A DNA stretch of 64,000 nucleotides from Pseudoalteromonas denitrificans DSM 6059 (GCF_900112265.1 NZ_FOLO01000007.1:62001-126000); one strand, 5' to 3'. Positions 55,835 to 64,000 are shown, counted from the stretch's first letter. Translations and numbers: made by a program. The notes: generated by a model from the sequence alone, not told the origin.

Positions 55835-56546
55835 TGCTCAAATCACTCACTTTTCGTTTAATTATTTCACCCTCAGACACTAAATCCTCAGATGTAGTAT
55901 TCGTTAACCCATTTGAATTTTTTATAGAAGCTTTTCCATATTGACTGTTTCTAGAATAAATTTTAGCACTTGCAATCCATTTTCTCCAAGCAGCATGCCA
56001 TCGAATAATAGGCTTTAATTCAAGTACATTTTTATCTGAATTATGGGCTATAAACATTTCCCACTGTAATTCAATATCTTCAATATTTGCTGAAAAGCCA
56101 ACTGATTTTGCAATCAATAAAACTTGTTGATCAAAAATAAGCTTATCTACACTTATAGAAATAGATGAGCTTGTTTCTTTAACATCCGTGACGGCTATAT
56201 TCTTAGTAATTTCTTCATCTTGAAATTGTGGAACCTGAGGTTTTGCACCATAAATATTAAACTCAGATGTTGTGTAACAAGCAACAAATTCATTATTACG
56301 CACAATGTCAATCAAGCCTCTTTTTTGCATTGACTTCAAAGTATTTGAGATATCAGTTGGTTCTAAATAATTAAAAATTTCTGTCAATGCAGAGTCTGAT
56401 ATTTTCGTCCAAACAAAATCATTTTTAATATGCGTACCATTTAATTTATTGTGCTTTAATTGTTGCTTAAAATAGCGCAATAATATTGATTCTATCAAAC
56501 CAAATTTACGTGCATCTGAAACGCTAAATATATGTATATCTGACAT
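55824..56546 (-). CDS. DnaT-like primosomal protein
   Basis: A 240-residue protein. The N-terminal half is a winged-helix-like domain (VSDARKFGLIESILLRYFKQQL; LEPTDISNTLKSMQKRGLIDIV) and the C-terminal half contains a DnaT-type single-strand DNA-binding element (LQWEMFIAHNSDKN...IIRWHAAWRKWIASAK). DnaT helps pass DNA to DnaC in replication restart. It overlaps the dnaC-like gene. The N-terminal domain is not the usual short DnaT oligomerisation region, so this could be a phage- or plasmid-type replication adaptor. Confidence 0.72.
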   Translation of the reverse strand: MSDIHIFSVSDARKFGLIESILLRYFKQQLKHNKLNGTHIKNDFVWTKISDSALTEIFNYLEPTDISNTLKSMQKRGLIDIVRNNEFVACYTTSEFNIYGAKPQVPQFQDEEITKNIAVTDVKETSSSISISVDKLIFDQQVLLIAKSVGFSANIEDIELQWEMFIAHNSDKNVLELKPIIRWHAAWRKWIASAKIYSRNSQYGKASIKNSNGLTNTTSEDLVSEGEIIKRKVSDLSNDR

Positions 56547-57029
56547 GTAATTGATCTTAATTCTTTTTGTTAAAAGCGAATTTATAAATTAAATGGGTAA
56601 CTATAATAACCCTAAAGCGACATATTAACTATTGCAAATTATAATCGAATTCAACCTTACCTTATCAGTTAAAGTATATAACACTGTAAAAGTAACACCT
56701 TACCAATCGTTTTTTATATACAGCAATAAAATACTTATTTCATTTCTAATCATAATTACAGTGTTATGAGCCAAGTTTCATAATTTGAATACGTCATTAT
56801 AAAATTTTTCTTCCTTTAAAATCCAAACATAAATATAAAATACAATTAATCAAAGTTAATTTTATAAATATAAGATGAACCAACTTTTTCTTATAAAACA
56901 ACCTGCTGCCGCATGTAAAAAATAAAACACGTGTTTTAGTGCTATTTATTCAAAAATATGACAAATTACCGTTCCCAAAAGTGAAACCCACTTGTGTTTT
57001 CAAATATATTTATTAAATAAAGGATAAAA
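56547..57029. other. Divergent promoter gap
   Basis: AT-rich region between the dnaT-like gene (minus) and the peptidase gene (plus), with no gene. It holds a 16-bp palindrome at 56923-56938. Promoters for both directions are expected here but no strong consensus was found. Confidence 0.4.
56923..56938. promoter_or_regulatory. 16-bp palindrome, possible operator
   Basis: The perfect palindrome TAAAACACGTGTTTTA lies about 92 bp before the peptidase start. It could be a dimeric repressor site; no matching regulator is adjacent. Confidence 0.45.
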
Positions 57030-58268
57030 ATGAGAAAAAAATTCGCCTTCTGTGTTATAGCACCAACTCTATTTTCTTGTGTACCACTGACAGCCCAAGC
57101 TAATACTTCAAATATAGTTGAACTGTTAAAAACAAGCAGTGTAAACAAGCAAAATATAAGAAGCCAAATGCTGGCTGAAGAGATAGCACGTGAATTTATC
57201 AGTTCACAGAATTCGCGCTATTCAAATTGGAAAACAGCGAAAATAGAAACAACAATCCCTTTATATGATTTAAATGATCAGTTGCAGTCGTATGAAATAC
57301 AGCTGGTAAATGAATTAGCAGAGCCTGTTGGTTACATTATCATTGAAGCAAATCAAGAGCGTTCAGGGGTGACAGAGTTCACAACAATTGGAGTGGCACC
57401 AAGCATAGATTTACAGTACTTTTTTGAACAAGAAACTGGCTTAACCAGTAAAAACAAAAATATAAAGTTTATTTGGAATGGTCCCGGTACTTCAGGGTTA
57501 CTTTGGTTAAATGGTCAAAATGAACAAAAACTGATTTCTTTAAATCCAAATTTACGTATTGATGACTTTAAAATAATCAGAGAAAAAAGTTTAACTCGCC
57601 AACATCAATATTTATCAGCTAAACATTCTAACTTTTATGCTCCAGCAACATTAGAAACACAAAGTGATAATATAATTGACTGGAGTTTCAAGCCGTTTTT
57701 TCAAGAAAAGCGTACTTGGAATAACTCATCAAATGAAAACAACTATTGCTATGCTGGTTGCACACCTATCGCAGCAGCTATGTTAATTGATTTTTATGAT
57801 CGTAATGGATATCCACATCTAATAGGCGATGATACACAACAAGATCACCAAGCTGATAGCACGCTAATGAGACACACCATAGATGAATTACGAAAAAATT
57901 TAGGAACATATTGTCGCAGTGATGAACAAGGCGGTACAGCCCAATCAGCAAGTGTAAAATTAGTTGATTATATGAATACTCGCAGTGAACAGCAATGGGA
58001 TGCAAAACGTATTTCATACGCAACAATGACAACTTTTTCTTATATTATTCGAGAGATAAAAGCACAACGCCCTGTTATTGTTCATTATCATACAAAAGGC
58101 AATATAGGCACTAATCACTCGGCAATTGCATCTGGATATATTTATGGTGGATATTGGAGCGATAATTTTTTAACCGTACGCACTGGTTGGAGTCGCCAGA
58201 TAGAAAAAACATATAATATAGATAATATGGGCTCTGTTGCAGCAACCTTAGTTTCAAAAACAAATTAA
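57030..58268 (+). CDS. Secreted papain-like (C39_2/C10-like) peptidase
   Basis: A 412-residue protein with a signal peptide (to about residue 25, TAQA), a propeptide-like region (25-210) and a C-terminal cysteine-peptidase fold. The putative nucleophile is Cys in NNYCYAGCTPIAAAMLIDFYDRNGYP (about 240) and the His is in IGTNHSAIASGYIY (about 366); an aromatic block, GWSRQIEKTYNI, follows. It resembles secreted C10/C39-like peptidases that process from a zymogen. It is not linked to the lanthipeptide exporter. It has a good AAAGGATAAAA ribosome site. Confidence 0.75.
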   Translation: MRKKFAFCVIAPTLFSCVPLTAQANTSNIVELLKTSSVNKQNIRSQMLAEEIAREFISSQNSRYSNWKTAKIETTIPLYDLNDQLQSYEIQLVNELAEPVGYIIIEANQERSGVTEFTTIGVAPSIDLQYFFEQETGLTSKNKNIKFIWNGPGTSGLLWLNGQNEQKLISLNPNLRIDDFKIIREKSLTRQHQYLSAKHSNFYAPATLETQSDNIIDWSFKPFFQEKRTWNNSSNENNYCYAGCTPIAAAMLIDFYDRNGYPHLIGDDTQQDHQADSTLMRHTIDELRKNLGTYCRSDEQGGTAQSASVKLVDYMNTRSEQQWDAKRISYATMTTFSYIIREIKAQRPVIVHYHTKGNIGTNHSAIASGYIYGGYWSDNFLTVRTGWSRQIEKTYNIDNMGSVAATLVSKTN

Positions 58269-58600
58269 TTATAAATTGGGCGTACTTCGTTTCGCCCAAA
58301 CCATTCCTTTTTACGATAAAAACAACATCTCGTTTAATGTGAAAATTCAAAGTATTTGATAATGAATCAAATTAAATGATAAATACAAATCACTAAGTTC
58401 AAATAAGGTATAGTTGATGGCTGAAAAGAATTATCACTTTTCAGATATTTAAATAATGGCTACAATGCTAATGTACTTGTTGGTAAGGTAAGGTTAAGTT
58501 ATTTATATTTAGGCGCAAGCCCAAGGATAGTCACTTTATTGTCCTTGTCCTTTTATGGTGTTGTTACCGCACTAACAGGTAATTTTTAGTTAATAGAAAT
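58269..58600. other. Convergent gap
   Basis: No gene. It holds the terminator at 58276-58299 and a weaker stem near 58526-58551 (AGGATA...TGTCCTT) on the side of the minus-strand membrane protein gene. Confidence 0.45.
58276..58299 (+). terminator. Hairpin after the peptidase gene
   Basis: A perfect 7-bp stem TTGGGCG / CGCCCAA with a 10-nt loop, 8 bp after the peptidase stop; T-rich sequence follows 7 nt later. Confidence 0.6.
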
Positions 58601-58912
58601 TTACAAATTTTCTTTTTTTAGATGTTTATCGTATGCGGACTCTTTTTTGTACCACATTTGTTTCGCAACATATGGGCCAATAACTAACCATATTAAGACT
58701 ATAGGACTTGCTTCAACGATTAACCAATCTATCCATTGGTGTAAAGTATGGGGTTCTAAGTCTGAACCAATATGACCTAAATATGTTAGAGGTAATAACC
58801 CTAATAACCAACTACCCACAAACAATAAAGTCATTTTTATTTGATACTTGAGTAATCCATTGCTACTCATTTTTTCCCAGTTTAAAGCCATTTTATCGGT
58901 ATACTTTTTCAT
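58601..58912 (-). CDS. Two-TM membrane protein, function unknown
   Basis: A protein of about 103 residues with two hydrophobic segments (LLFVGSWLLGLLPLTYLG and ASPIVLIWLVIGPYVA) and a charged C-terminus (YDKHLKKENL). The ATG at 58910-58912 has a GGAG ribosome site 8-9 nt upstream and is preferred to the ATG three codons earlier. No family was recognised. It lies 59 bp downstream of a secreted Gly-rich protein gene on the same strand. Confidence 0.6.
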   Translation of the reverse strand: MKKYTDKMALNWEKMSSNGLLKYQIKMTLLFVGSWLLGLLPLTYLGHIGSDLEPHTLHQWIDWLIVEASPIVLIWLVIGPYVAKQMWYKKESAYDKHLKKENL

Positions 58913-58971
58913 CACAATCACTCCATTAAATAGTAGCGTTTAAACAACACTACTATTTTAAAGATACTTAT

Positions 58972-59811
58972 CTATTCACAAGGTACTTGAATTCTTTGTC
59001 CGTTGCTAAAATCTCTGTAGCAATAAGCACCACTACCGACTAAGTTATTACTACTACCTGAACCGCCTGATGCATTACCACTACCATCACCACCGCCTCC
59101 ACCAGAGTTATTGCCACCAGAACCGCTACCGTATAATTCAGCTGCCGTGAACTTTACACCTTTTCTCCATACCGCAATGATCGCTCCACCTTTTACGACT
59201 ATAGTATCGCCTACTTGTAGTTTTGTTTTACTAGCTCCTTGAAACAATTCACCAATAACCCAGTTTGTTCCACCACCTGCTATCATAGTAGTTGTAATTT
59301 CGGCATAACCCATTGCTTTACCAGCAGCTTGGATCATAGCTACAGCTCTGCCAGCAGCACTAACAGTAATGGCACCTACAACAAAGTTATAATGCCACCT
59401 TCTAGGCGTGTCCATACTGTCTATATCACCTTGGTCTATTTTATGATACCACTCGTATTCCCTTGTGAGTCTGAATAATTCCATCACCCATGGTTTTTTA
59501 GTCCCAGCCCAGTCCTCCCAAGCTTCACAGTTATAATCGCGGTCAAATTCACAATTTAAAGCACCATCATAAGTAGAGTCTCCTTTAGATTTTGAATTAA
59601 CAAGTACACCATTATCAATCAAATTGAAGGTTATATTGTGGGGTAATTCTGCGTTTGTTGTTCTATATAAATATTTGTTAATTGAATCATTCATATCACA
59701 TTCAACTGAACTACATGGAACTTCAACACTATGCTCTTCTTCAGCTTTAATGTTATTACTATATAATATTGATGCTGCAATAACAGACAAGGTTAATAGT
59801 TTACTCTTCAT
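58972..59811 (-). CDS. Secreted protein with Gly/Ser-rich linker, function unknown
   Basis: A 279-residue protein with a signal peptide (MKSKLLTLSVIAASILYSNNIKA). Early Cys-rich part: VPCSSVECDMND and CEFDRDYNCEAW. A hydrophobic, Gly/Ala-rich middle (about 145-190: GAITVSAAGRAVAMIQAAGKAMG) follows, then VQVGDTIVVKGGAIIAV-type strands, a Gly/Ser-rich stretch (about 230-262), and a short end with YCYRDF and VPCE. The hydrophobic Gly-rich core resembles membrane-inserting or toxin-like proteins, but that is only an impression. No immunity protein was recognised, though a two-TM protein follows. Confidence 0.6.
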   Translation of the reverse strand: MKSKLLTLSVIAASILYSNNIKAEEEHSVEVPCSSVECDMNDSINKYLYRTTNAELPHNITFNLIDNGVLVNSKSKGDSTYDGALNCEFDRDYNCEAWEDWAGTKKPWVMELFRLTREYEWYHKIDQGDIDSMDTPRRWHYNFVVGAITVSAAGRAVAMIQAAGKAMGYAEITTTMIAGGGTNWVIGELFQGASKTKLQVGDTIVVKGGAIIAVWRKGVKFTAAELYGSGSGGNNSGGGGGDGSGNASGGSGSSNNLVGSGAYCYRDFSNGQRIQVPCE

Positions 59812-59842
59812 GTTCTCTTAAAAATCCTGTTTAAAAACAAAA

Positions 59843-59866
59843 AAGCCATGCTTCATTGCATGACTT
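59843..59866 (-). terminator. Terminator of the 127-residue protein gene
   Basis: On the minus strand a 9-bp stem (AAGTCATGC / GCATGGCTT, one G-U) with a 6-nt loop is followed by TTTTTTG. It lies between the 59955 gene end and the secreted-protein start at 59811. Confidence 0.75.
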
Positions 59867-59887
59867 AGGGAGCCTAACGCACCTCAA

Positions 59888-59907
59888 ACATATCATTAAT
59901 GATATGT
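59888..59907. repeat. 20-bp perfect palindrome
   Basis: ACATATCATTAATGATATGT is fully self-complementary. It lies between two minus-strand genes, upstream of the terminator at 59843, and could be a protein-binding site. Confidence 0.5.
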
Positions 59908-59954
59908 ATTTATCTATTAATGCGCTTTAATATTACATTATTGTGCTTTTTAAG

Positions 59955-60305
59955 TTATAAATTATTTAATTTTTTTAACGTATCCGCAGCCTCTAATAAT
60001 AAATCCAAGTTGCTATCTATTAGGTTTGTACTCCGTGAAAACATAAGATTTTTTTCGATTAATTTTAGATCAGCTATCACATCTCTTTTCCTTTTTAAGG
60101 TTGTCTGACTAATGACTTTAGACTTATACCCTTCAGAGAGTATTTTCATTGTTTTCAGTGTGTTGAGTTCATTTTTATAATTTAAAACACCATGTTTTTT
60201 CTCGTAGACGTTAATTGATATGCGTGAGTATGTTGATTGGTTTAAACCTGTGAAGCATTTTAGAAAATCTGATGGGATACCTGCCTTTCGGCGAAGTTGA
60301 TCCAT
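59955..60305 (-). CDS. Hypothetical basic protein
   Basis: A protein of about 116 residues starting MDQLRRKAGIPSDFLKCFTG, rich in Lys and Leu, and largely helical (NELNTLKTMKILSEGYKSK; RKRDVIADLKLIEKNLMFS). No signal peptide or membrane segment. The frame is open to 60338, but the second Met gives a better N-terminus. No family was recognised; the composition would suit a nucleic-acid-binding protein. It is followed by a good terminator. Confidence 0.5.
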   Translation of the reverse strand: MDQLRRKAGIPSDFLKCFTGLNQSTYSRISINVYEKKHGVLNYKNELNTLKTMKILSEGYKSKVISQTTLKRKRDVIADLKLIEKNLMFSRSTNLIDSNLDLLLEAADTLKKLNNL

Positions 60306-60338
60306 AACTAAAAATGTTTTATATGACGTTGATAGCAT

Positions 60339-60980
60339 TTACCTTCAATCCTAGTGTTATTATTTCTTTAAAAACAATAACTAATATTCTAACAACCTCT
60401 TTGAAAGAATTAAATCAAAACAATATTATTGTTGGTAAATCAAACTATTATACTTTGGATGAGCAATCCAAACATAACCCTAGTACAAAGTATCAATTAT
60501 TAATTCTTTGAGTTAATAAAATTCATAGGAAATATGATAAAAATCACACCCTTACAAATCATCTTGGAATGGTAGTATATAATTTATGTCCAAAGTTATC
60601 TGTTGGATTAGGGGAACATCTGAAAGAGTGATAAAAATGGTAAGTAAGTGTCATATTGTCGGTAGACAATAAAATGTAATATCGTGACGGGTTAATTTTT
60701 TGACATTAAAGTTTGTTATTTTTAAACAAGTATCTTTGTGCGGCTAATTAACTCTCTAGGTGAAGCGTTAGTAAAATTAAATAAAGTTGTTAAGAAAACT
60801 TCTTTTATAGCATATTCTGTTGAAGAAATTGTGCGAGTAAAATGAGATAAGAACTCTAAATTTTTAATTTTTAATTTTTAATTTTTAATTTTTAATTTTT
60901 AATTTTTAATTTTTAATTTTTAATTTTTAATTTTTAATTTTTAATTTTACAAAAGGAAAAAGCAGCTTTAAACTTTGGTT
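60339..60980. other. Gap with transposon-like remnants and tandem repeats
   Basis: No intact gene. It holds a TGTC-starting segment with inverted GACA/TGTC-like words at 60649-60711 (possible decayed transposon end), a 34-codon startless frame at 60741-60845 (LGEALVKLNKVVKKTSFIAY then SVEEIVRVK and stop), and the heptamer repeat at 60859-60948. Confidence 0.4.
60859..60948. repeat. Tandem 7-bp repeat (AATTTTT), about 13 copies
   Basis: An uninterrupted run of the heptamer AATTTTT over 90 bp, with no sequence divergence between copies. It lies 32 bp past the end of the TnsA relic. Perfect repeats of this kind change length easily by slippage. Confidence 0.95.
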
Positions 60981-61260
60981 TTAATTTTTTCCGTTTTTTT
61001 TAATATCGCTGCGATATTTAACTTCAAATAAAATCATTGAACCATCATGATAGGAAACAAGTTCATCTAGCGAATAAGTTTTTCCCATATTGTATTGAGA
61101 CCGGCTGTTCATAAAAATGTTTCACAACAGGGTTGTTATCTAATAGAAATAAAAAAAATCTTTCTAATGAAGACTCTGCATCAGTCATTCTATTTAATTT
61201 ATTGCTAGCTACTTTTGCTGTTAGATTTAAGTAGCCAGCTTTTATATCTCTAACGGGCAT
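60981..61260 (-). pseudogene. Frameshifted TnsA-like transposase relic
   Basis: The 65-codon frame from 61260 reads like the TnsA N-terminal endonuclease (DAESSLERFFLFLLDNNPVVKHFYEQPVSIQYG). At a GGG near 61085 the frame shifts. Removing one G gives KTYSLDELVSYHDGSMILFEVKYRSDIKK, then stop at 60981. Together these keep the TnsA pattern: Glu in ESSLE, Asp in LDELV, Glu and Lys in FEVKY. TnsA cuts the 5' ends of Tn7-like elements. The C-terminal part and TnsB, TnsC and TniQ are absent, so it is a remnant. Confidence 0.75.
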
Positions 61261-61933
61261 AAATTACTCTCAATTATTTTGATTATTAACAACCCACTAT
61301 CAAGGAATTCGAATTCTCTTATTAAATAATTTGAATCCAAAAACTCAAAATATGTGATTTTAGAATTTATATTATCAACTAAAGTGATAACTGTCATTTA
61401 ACTTAAACCCCACCTTAAAGTATCAATTTAAATTTAACTGTTTTGTACAAAGAATCATTAAAAATAAGTAATAAAATTAAAAACAACCTTCCTCACCATC
61501 GGTATTTACATTTGTTTACAATTTGAAATAAACAGTTATTAGTGTGATTATCACAACAATTAAAATTCACAAAAATTTAAACTAAAAAACACAATATAAA
61601 AACATTAAAGCTCAATAAACACTCCAAATTAAAATAGAACACCAGCATTTAAGTGCTTAATTTAACGACTATTTTGCTATTGATTTTATTTTTTATTTTA
61701 TATAGCTGTTGTATTTAATTTATTAAAAATCTATCAAAAAACACCCAATAAAAGTATTGAATTGGAAACATTTGTAATAAAGTTAAAACTCTAACACCAC
61801 CCCTAATAAACAACCCTAAGGTTAAAAATACCGTTGACTTATCATTTTCAGGAACATAGTTTAATTAGAACAAAGGCACTATAAAGTGTCAGAAGTTTAA
61901 ATTTAAATTATAAGTTTCAAGGGGGAAGGTTTA
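61261..61933. other. Long AT-rich upstream region of the ligase/decarboxylase operon
   Basis: About 670 bp without a supported gene. The only clear element is a sigma-70-type promoter at 61834-61862. A matching right end for a Tn7-like element was searched for by eye and not found. Confidence 0.4.
61834..61862 (+). promoter_or_regulatory. Sigma-70-like promoter
   Basis: TTGACT, a 17-bp spacer and TAGTTT, ending 71 bp before the ligase ATG at 61934. It fits the plus-strand operon that starts here. Confidence 0.5.
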
Positions 61934-63418
61934 ATGCTTTTTACATTAGCCGATTTATTTAACAAAGCGATATCAAATCAATGGCAAGGTAAAATTAATT
62001 TTTATCCAAGTTATAAATTACTCAACTCGCATTTTTTAAAAGCTTTTTCCTCTCAATTATCAAATGCCATTCAGGTAGACTTTGGTGAGCGTATTTTAGT
62101 GACTGATGAAGTAACGCCGCAAACGATAACAACAATTCTTTGGTTATGGTCACAAGGTGCTGTTGTTGTGCCAGTCAGGCATAATATGAATCAAGACGCG
62201 ATCAATAAAATTGCATTAGATTGCCATGCAAAACGATTTATTCGTAATGGTCAGGTGACAAATATTCCACTTGATTATAACCAAAGTAATTTAGAGCATC
62301 ATTCTAAGTTTGAGTGTCATTCTCAGCGACGTTTATGTGGTGCCGACTTAGCTTTGATCATATATACCTCAGGGAGCACAGGAAAACCAAAAGGCATCAT
62401 GCTAAGTCATGCAAATGTGATCACCGCGATGTATTCCATTGGGAATTATCTTGAACTCAATGAGCAAGAGCATATTTTATGTTTATCACCTTTATCATTT
62501 GACTATGGTTTATATCAATTACTGTTTAGTCTTAACTTTGATTGTCACCTCACATTATTTGAAAACGATTTTCATCCAATCAAAGTACTAAAAGCCATTG
62601 AAGATAATCAAATTACCTTGCTTCCCGTAGTACCAGCAATGGCCAGTGCTTTAAGTAAAATGATCCAAGTATTTAAGAAACCATTACCTAGCTTGATCAA
62701 GCTAACTAACACCGGTGGTCATCTTGCTGAGGATACAGTTAAATCTTTAACACATTCATTATCAAACCTAAACATCTATGCGATGTACGGTTTGACTGAG
62801 TGTAAACGTGCTTTATATCTCCCCCCAAAAGACAGTATTCGTAAATTAGGCTCTGTAGGTATACCCATTCCAGGATTAGAGGCAAAAATTTTCACCTCAA
62901 AAAACACCTCTCATTTTAAAGAGGTGGATCAAGGTGAAATTGGTGAGCTTTTCATTCGCAGCGCAACCCTAATGCAAGGTTATTACGGTTTAGCAAACGC
63001 AGGCGCGAGTATTTTGAACGGTCATTATCGCGATGATAACTGGTTAGCAACTGGAGATTTATTTAGCCAAGATAATGAAGGTTATTTTTATTTCAAAGGG
63101 CGCAGTAAAGATCTTATAAAACAAGCAGGGTTTTGTTTATACCCCGCAGAATTAGAAGCAAAAATAGAACGCCATAGCAATGTACACCTCACAGCGATTG
63201 TACCTCATAATGATAGATTTGGTGATGAAATAGCCTGCTTATATGTACAACTAAACCAAAATAATAAAATGCAGCAAGATAACTTCAAATTATGGTTGCA
63301 AACAACAATAGACACTAGCTACTGCCCGCGTGAAATTAAGTTTATAGACACTATGGCTCTTACAGAAAACAGTAAAGTAGACAAGCAAAAGTTAATGTTG
63401 AATTTATCAGAAGCTTAA
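61934..63418 (+). CDS. AMP-forming acyl-CoA ligase, probably exosortase-A-associated
   Basis: A 494-residue adenylate-forming enzyme with the A3 motif IIYTSGSTGKPKG (about 147-159), A5 AMYGLTECKRALY, A7 LATGDLF and A8 KGRSKDLIKQAGFCLYPAELEAKIE, plus Lys in NSKVDKQKL near the end. It activates a carboxylic or amino acid as acyl-AMP. The frequent pairing of such a ligase with a PLP decarboxylase, here 22 bp downstream, marks exosortase-A/PEP-CTERM polysaccharide loci; a siderophore-type role is the alternative. The ATG has an AAGGGGGAAGG ribosome site. Confidence 0.82.
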   Translation: MLFTLADLFNKAISNQWQGKINFYPSYKLLNSHFLKAFSSQLSNAIQVDFGERILVTDEVTPQTITTILWLWSQGAVVVPVRHNMNQDAINKIALDCHAKRFIRNGQVTNIPLDYNQSNLEHHSKFECHSQRRLCGADLALIIYTSGSTGKPKGIMLSHANVITAMYSIGNYLELNEQEHILCLSPLSFDYGLYQLLFSLNFDCHLTLFENDFHPIKVLKAIEDNQITLLPVVPAMASALSKMIQVFKKPLPSLIKLTNTGGHLAEDTVKSLTHSLSNLNIYAMYGLTECKRALYLPPKDSIRKLGSVGIPIPGLEAKIFTSKNTSHFKEVDQGEIGELFIRSATLMQGYYGLANAGASILNGHYRDDNWLATGDLFSQDNEGYFYFKGRSKDLIKQAGFCLYPAELEAKIERHSNVHLTAIVPHNDRFGDEIACLYVQLNQNNKMQQDNFKLWLQTTIDTSYCPREIKFIDTMALTENSKVDKQKLMLNLSEA

Positions 63419-63440
63419 AACAAGTAAAGGTGTTGTACTA

Positions 63441-64000
63441 ATGGAACAAATCACTAAATTATTGAATGAAAATCACCGTCAAATAGAAACGCCTTGTTAT
63501 TTCTACAGCGTTAGCCGTGTCGCAAAAAATTATAAGCAACTTAAAACAGCATTAGGCACAGAGCTGATTTATTCAATGAAAGCCAATAACGATGTTGACT
63601 TATTAATGCGGTGTAGTCACCACCTCTCTGGTGGTATTGAAATCGCTTCTATTGGTGAATTAAACTTAGTTGCAGGGGGAAATAGCGAAAAATATATCAA
63701 TAACCCTTCAACAGACAAAAAGTTTTTACGTGCAGCTGTTGCCTCTCGTTCAACCATTATTATTGATAATTTAGTGCAATTAAAAACCTTAATTGAATTT
63801 ATAGGAAAACGTCCGTTAAAGCCTATTCTTTTGCGATTAAATTCATGCGTTTTAAAACAATTTAACCCAGACTTACCAAAAATACGACCAGATCAATTTG
63901 GTATGGATTGGGACACAGTTTGCCAAGCTTTAGATATTTGCCAGCAAAATCAAATACCACTTGGTGGCATTCATCTTTTTAATGGCTCTTATAATTTTAC
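63441..64000 (+). CDS. PLP-dependent decarboxylase (fold III), partial
   Basis: The frame starts MEQITKLLNENHRQIETPCY and runs off the right edge after about 187 codons. The PLP-binding Lys is in LIYSMKANND, and GGIEIASIGELNLV and IRPDQFGMDWD follow, as in diaminopimelate/ornithine decarboxylase-like enzymes. With the acyl ligase upstream it matches the exosortase-A-associated PLP decarboxylase family. The AAAGG ribosome site lies 10 nt before the ATG. Confidence 0.85.
   Translation, partial: MEQITKLLNENHRQIETPCYFYSVSRVAKNYKQLKTALGTELIYSMKANNDVDLLMRCSHHLSGGIEIASIGELNLVAGGNSEKYINNPSTDKKFLRAAVASRSTIIIDNLVQLKTLIEFIGKRPLKPILLRLNSCVLKQFNPDLPKIRPDQFGMDWDTVCQALDICQQNQIPLGGIHLFNGSYNF

Noticed and set aside
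57030..58268. Peptidase as an extra leader peptidase for the lanthipeptide
   Set aside because: It is a secreted papain-like protein 43 kb from the locus, and the PCAT exporter already has an intact C39 domain.
60314..60511. 65-codon plus-strand frame overlapping the start of the 59955 gene
   Set aside because: It runs antisense over the N-terminus of the minus-strand gene, and lacks a good ribosome site and any recognisable feature.
61261..61933. Right end of the Tn7-like relic
   Set aside because: No sequence ending in TGACA with repeated binding-site words was found by eye; a computed search is needed.

Overview
The window is AT-rich DNA from a marine-type gammaproteobacterium, most likely Alteromonadales (Pseudoalteromonas or a close relative). 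This rests on TonB, CadC-like, DUF3545-like and DnaT/DnaC-like genes, a MetJ-box-like site, a type I-F CRISPR repeat, and densely packed accessory genes rather than core operons. No rRNA was seen and no tRNA was recognised by eye. The species cannot be fixed from the sequence alone.

Layout. 1-2651 (minus): the start of an aryl-polyene-like lipid cluster (ketoacyl-synthase-like protein, acyltransferase, two acyl carrier proteins, a membrane protein, and the first codons of a further gene). 2925-3197: a small lipoprotein. 3779-4887: an orphan type I-F CRISPR array of 19 repeats, read on the minus strand, with no cas genes in the window. 5089-13077 (minus): a class I lanthipeptide operon (lanC-like cyclase, lanB-like dehydratase, HlyD adaptor, C39-peptidase ABC exporter). 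The 58-residue precursor gene lies at 13763-13939 on the opposite strand and appears in no long-ORF list. A decayed second copy of its promoter and leader sits about 465 bp upstream. 14325-15281: a methylenetetrahydrofolate-reductase-like gene with a MetJ-box-like operator.

15438-31419 is a mosaic of small regulator/enzyme modules: AraC with transglutaminase; AraC with aldo-keto reductase and SDR; a FAD monooxygenase; LysR with glutaredoxin, GST and a PNPOx-ferredoxin-reductase fusion; a GAF-GGDEF gene frameshifted at a G7 tract; and TetR with a haloalkane-dehalogenase-like hydrolase, sharing a perfect palindromic operator. 31799-35854 encodes two adjacent secreted proteins that share an unusual short GD-[IV]-R...W-x-PGDPI motif. 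36075-39855 holds a HIT protein and a two-kinase phosphorelay whose sensor has a CxxCH haem site. 40087-51779 holds two CadC-like/beta-propeller regulators, each divergent from or next to what they may control (two esterases; an exported methyltransferase plus a TonB receptor), and a Baeyer-Villiger-type monooxygenase.

51916-52026 is a trpL-like leader peptide (tandem Trp codons, 1:2 hairpin, terminator) that unexpectedly precedes a small P-loop kinase gene instead of trp genes. 52691-61260 holds an XRE pseudogene, a periplasmic binding protein, a DnaT/DnaC-like pair, a secreted papain-like peptidase, hypothetical membrane and secreted proteins, and a frameshifted TnsA relic of a Tn7-like transposon beside a 7-bp tandem repeat. 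From 61934 (plus) begins an operon of an AMP-forming acyl ligase and a PLP-dependent decarboxylase, the pair typical of exosortase-A-associated polysaccharide loci; it runs off the right edge.

The strongest candidate for something undescribed is the lanthipeptide locus with its divergent small precursor and decayed duplicate. The orphan trpL-like attenuator, the shared PGDPI motif and the G7-tract GGDEF gene come next.
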